From: Microcaldota archaeon
GTDB taxonomy: Archaea > Micrarchaeota > Micrarchaeia > Micrarchaeales > Micrarchaeaceae
Assembly (NCBI GenBank): GCA_021791775.1
Contig: JAJYVY010000018.1
Span: 1,272 to 14,001, forward strand
Length of the DNA: 12,730 nt
Direction: 5' to 3'
Part shown: positions 10,480-12,730 of the stretch, piece after piece
Layout: each line of letters starts with the position of its first letter
Position numbering within the stretch: position 1 is the stretch's first letter
Position numbers and translations under genes: made by a program
The notes under the pieces: generated by a model
What the model saw: only the letters and a program-made list of their open reading frames with translations
Told to the model about the DNA's origin: nothing
Database searches by the model: none

Positions 10480-12730
10480 TCAAAGCTCCGAAACAATGGT
10501 GGCGCCGTATGCTGCCTTGTCTCTTTCAAATTGATAGATCTTTGCCGCAGCAATCTGCTTGAGGCTCTCATCATGGGTTATTATGAAGACCTGGTCTACC
10601 ACTTTAGGCAGCGTCCCGCCAAGCACATCTATCAGGTTTGATATTCCATTGGCATCAAGATTATGCGTAGGTTCGTCTAGGATCAGCCACTTGAGGTTCG
10701 GCACAACCACCATAGACATCGCAATCCTGAGGGCAAGGCATGCAATGCTCCTCTCTCCACCGCTTGCGATAGAGTCTACAGGCAAAGTCTCTTCGCCCTC
10801 CGGCCCGCTCACAACGACCTCAAGCGCATAATCATCCTGGCTGGCAGAGAGTTTTAGCCTGTTATAGTCGCCATACGGATACAAATCCGGCCATACAGCG
10901 TCGAAAAGACCGTTTATTGACCGTATCATTTTTGTTCTCAGTTGTGCCGCCGTATCTGCTATTGCCGCCTTGAATACGCTGAGATCCGATACCAGCGACC
11001 TCCTTTTCGATATCCGCAGTTCAACATCGGAAATGTAGGCGAGCTGCTTTGTAGTTGATTCTATTGCAGCATCGAGAAGGCTCACGCGTTCTCGGTTTCC
11101 AGATACAGTGGCTTCAACAGACCCTAATGATTTATTTTTCTCAGAAAATTCCGCATTTAGCTTATCCAATTCCGATGGTCTGGCCTCGACGAGCGCAATT
11201 TCCTCGTTTATTTTATCGAGCTCTCTCTTCGCCTTCTCTAGCTCATAAGAGTAACCAGAAAGCCGTTTCAGGTCCGTCAGCACCCCATTATGCTCCTCTA
11301 TCAACTTCCTGATTCTGTCCATCTCCTCAGATGCCGATTTCAACGCCGAAGCAAGTCCATCAGCCTCTTTCCCTGTCTTCTCCAACTCCTTATTGCTCTT
11401 TTCGAATTTTTCATCCAGTCCTTCAAAATCTTTTAGGCGCATAGAGGAAAGGCTCAGCTCTGCAGCCTTCTCTTGAAGCCCTTTTAGTGCCTTTTCCAGG
11501 ATCGTTATCTCCCCGGCACCCTCATTCAAATCCGCTTCCATCCTCGTCAGTTCATTCTCCCTCTTCTTTAGCAGCAAGGCCCTCAAGTCGTCATCCAATT
11601 CGCGTTCGCATACTGGACAGACTGCAAGATGTTTTTTCAATTTTGCCGCGCTTTCCTTCGCATCCTTTATTTTCACTGAGATGGCCTCCTTTTCGCCCAT
11701 AAGCCCTTCGAGCCTCGACTTTGCCTCGTCTATTTCCCTCTCGAGGCCGTGCGCATCAACCCCCTTTATTTTATTGAGTATCGAATTTCTTTCTTTAATT
11801 TTTCTTTCCGTATCTGCTATTTCTGCCTGCAACTTCAAAACCTCTCCGCTCGCATTTCTTTCTTTTTTCATAAGGTCTGCATGCTCATCATTTTTCCCCT
11901 TCAAAACCCTCTCGAGCTTTTCTTTCTCAGCCTTCACTCTACCTTCTTCCGCACCCCCGCCGCTCTTCTTTATCTTCTCTATTTCTGCTATTAGTAATTT
12001 CATTTTTGAATTTATCTCCGCAGCCTCCCTTTCAAGACCCTCCCTCTTTTCGATGGCCTTTTTCATATTCCTTATCTTGCTGTCCAAAGCCAAAAGCTCC
12101 TCTCTCAGCCTGCCCGCCTCCCCATCTAGTTTTTTCTGAGATTCGAGCACCGCCTCTTTCTCTGCCGATTTTCCGGAAAGCTCTTTTTTGAGAGCGGCGA
12201 TATCAACACGGTCAAGCGCCTGTTTCTCATTATCTATTATGGACTTTATACTGTTTACAAGAGACGTACAGTTCTCTTCCGCGCTGGCGAATTGGTCCAG
12301 TCCTAGCATATCGTCTATCTGCCTCTTCCTTTCGCTTTTCGTTATATTTAGGAAATAATCCAAGCCGTTCTGTTCCGAGTAAACTGCGCGGGCGAACGTG
12401 TCATAGTCTATCTTGAGTATGGAGGAGATCTCTTCATTTACGCGTATAGGTTGCGTCTGGAGATATTCGCCGTTTTTTTCAAGACGCGCAGTTGCACCTC
12501 CAGACGCCGATATCTGCCTGGTGACGGTATAAACATCATTACCAGAAACAAACGACAGTTTTATCTCTGCGCTATCCTCCTTCTTAGGCCTGCTTTTTAG
12601 GAGTTGCTCGGTTTTGATCCTCCTCTGCTTGAGCGCTGGGAACGTACCGAACAGGCCAAAAGATATCGCATCCATAACAGAGCTTTTTCCAGCGCCCATT
12701 ATTCCTATAAGTACATTTACACCCTTCTGG
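10480..12730 (-). CDS. rad50: DNA double-strand break repair ATPase Rad50 (partial, N-terminus outside window)
   Basis: Rad50 is the ATPase and tether of the Mre11-Rad50 break-repair complex. The frame is open to the right edge, giving at least 749 residues; the first ~25 are missing. The Walker A loop is VNVLIGIMGAGKSSVMDA, close to the edge, so the ATG at 12697-12699 inside it is not the start. Long Lys/Glu-rich coiled coils flank the zinc hook CPVC (11608-11619). The C-terminal lobe has signature ASGGERS, Walker B LKWLILDEPTHNLD and H-loop IITHDE, then ends TIVSEL. The complete protein would be about 775 residues, shorter than the ~850-900 common in archaea, implying shorter coils. Walker A has Met where Asn is usual (GxNGxGKS). 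mre11 would be expected next, to the right. Confidence 0.96.
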   Translation of the reverse strand, partial: QKGVNVLIGIMGAGKSSVMDAISFGLFGTFPALKQRRIKTEQLLKSRPKKEDSAEIKLSFVSGNDVYTVTRQISASGGATARLEKNGEYLQTQPIRVNEEISSILKIDYDTFARAVYSEQNGLDYFLNITKSERKRQIDDMLGLDQFASAEENCTSLVNSIKSIIDNEKQALDRVDIAALKKELSGKSAEKEAVLESQKKLDGEAGRLREELLALDSKIRNMKKAIEKREGLEREAAEINSKMKLLIAEIEKIKKSGGGAEEGRVKAEKEKLERVLKGKNDEHADLMKKERNASGEVLKLQAEIADTERKIKERNSILNKIKGVDAHGLEREIDEAKSRLEGLMGEKEAISVKIKDAKESAAKLKKHLAVCPVCERELDDDLRALLLKKRENELTRMEADLNEGAGEITILEKALKGLQEKAAELSLSSMRLKDFEGLDEKFEKSNKELEKTGKEADGLASALKSASEEMDRIRKLIEEHNGVLTDLKRLSGYSYELEKAKRELDKINEEIALVEARPSELDKLNAEFSEKNKSLGSVEATVSGNRERVSLLDAAIESTTKQLAYISDVELRISKRRSLVSDLSVFKAAIADTAAQLRTKMIRSINGLFDAVWPDLYPYGDYNRLKLSASQDDYALEVVVSGPEGEETLPVDSIASGGERSIACLALRIAMSMVVVPNLKWLILDEPTHNLDANGISNLIDVLGGTLPKVVDQVFIITHDESLKQIAAAKIYQFERDKAAYGATIVSEL

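Noticed and set aside
1..12730. CRISPR array, insertion sequence or integrated element
   Set aside because: No regularly spaced repeats, transposase or integrase motifs, or flanking direct repeats with terminal inverted repeats were seen. The tRNA gene has no duplicated 3' end in the window that would mark an attachment site.

Overview
This window is archaeal. It encodes uL10/P0 and P1-type stalk proteins, the archaeal and eukaryotic form of uL16 (L10e), an archaeal Dph2, an Lhr-family helicase and a Rad50 with a zinc hook. Most gene starts have A/T-rich TATA (box A) elements about 25-35 bp upstream, and GGAG- or GGTG-type ribosome binding sites alternate with near-leaderless starts. Spacing is very tight, with a 4-nt ATGA overlap, a 6-nt convergent overlap and a 7-nt convergent gap. 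ATA, AGG and AGA codons are used heavily. A small-genome DPANN archaeon, for example of the Micrarchaeota/ARMAN type, would fit, but that placement is an inference from compactness and from a shortened P0, not a demonstrated assignment.

Layout, left to right. (1) The last 30 codons of a membrane protein resembling an aquaporin C-terminus, then a tRNA-Arg(UCG) gene. (2) A ribosomal stalk operon, L1 - L10/P0 - P1, without the L11 gene that often precedes it, and with an apparent extra promoter just before P1. (3) A 2x[4Fe-4S] ferredoxin with an unusually long insert between its cluster motifs, on its own promoter. (4) An Lhr-core helicase translationally coupled to a small metallophosphoesterase (COG1407-like), probably a nucleic-acid repair or processing pair. 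(5) Converging on that pair from the minus strand, the rpl10e-dph2 operon (translation and diphthamide synthesis on EF2). (6) Diverging from rpl10e, four small unrecognised genes on the plus strand (7872-9330). The first three look like paralogues with the same strand-helix-strand-strand pattern, and the middle one carries an N-terminal Cys cluster. (7) ftsZ, preceded by palindromes that overlap its TATA box. (8) Converging on ftsZ, the 3' part of rad50, cut by the right edge of the window.

The recognisable genes are ordinary archaeal housekeeping functions: translation, electron transfer, DNA/RNA repair and cell division. The parts least explained by known families are the small paralogous cassette between rpl10e and ftsZ and the dense inverted repeats at the 3' end of that cassette and in the ftsZ promoter. 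The shortened P0 and the ferredoxin insert are secondary points of interest.
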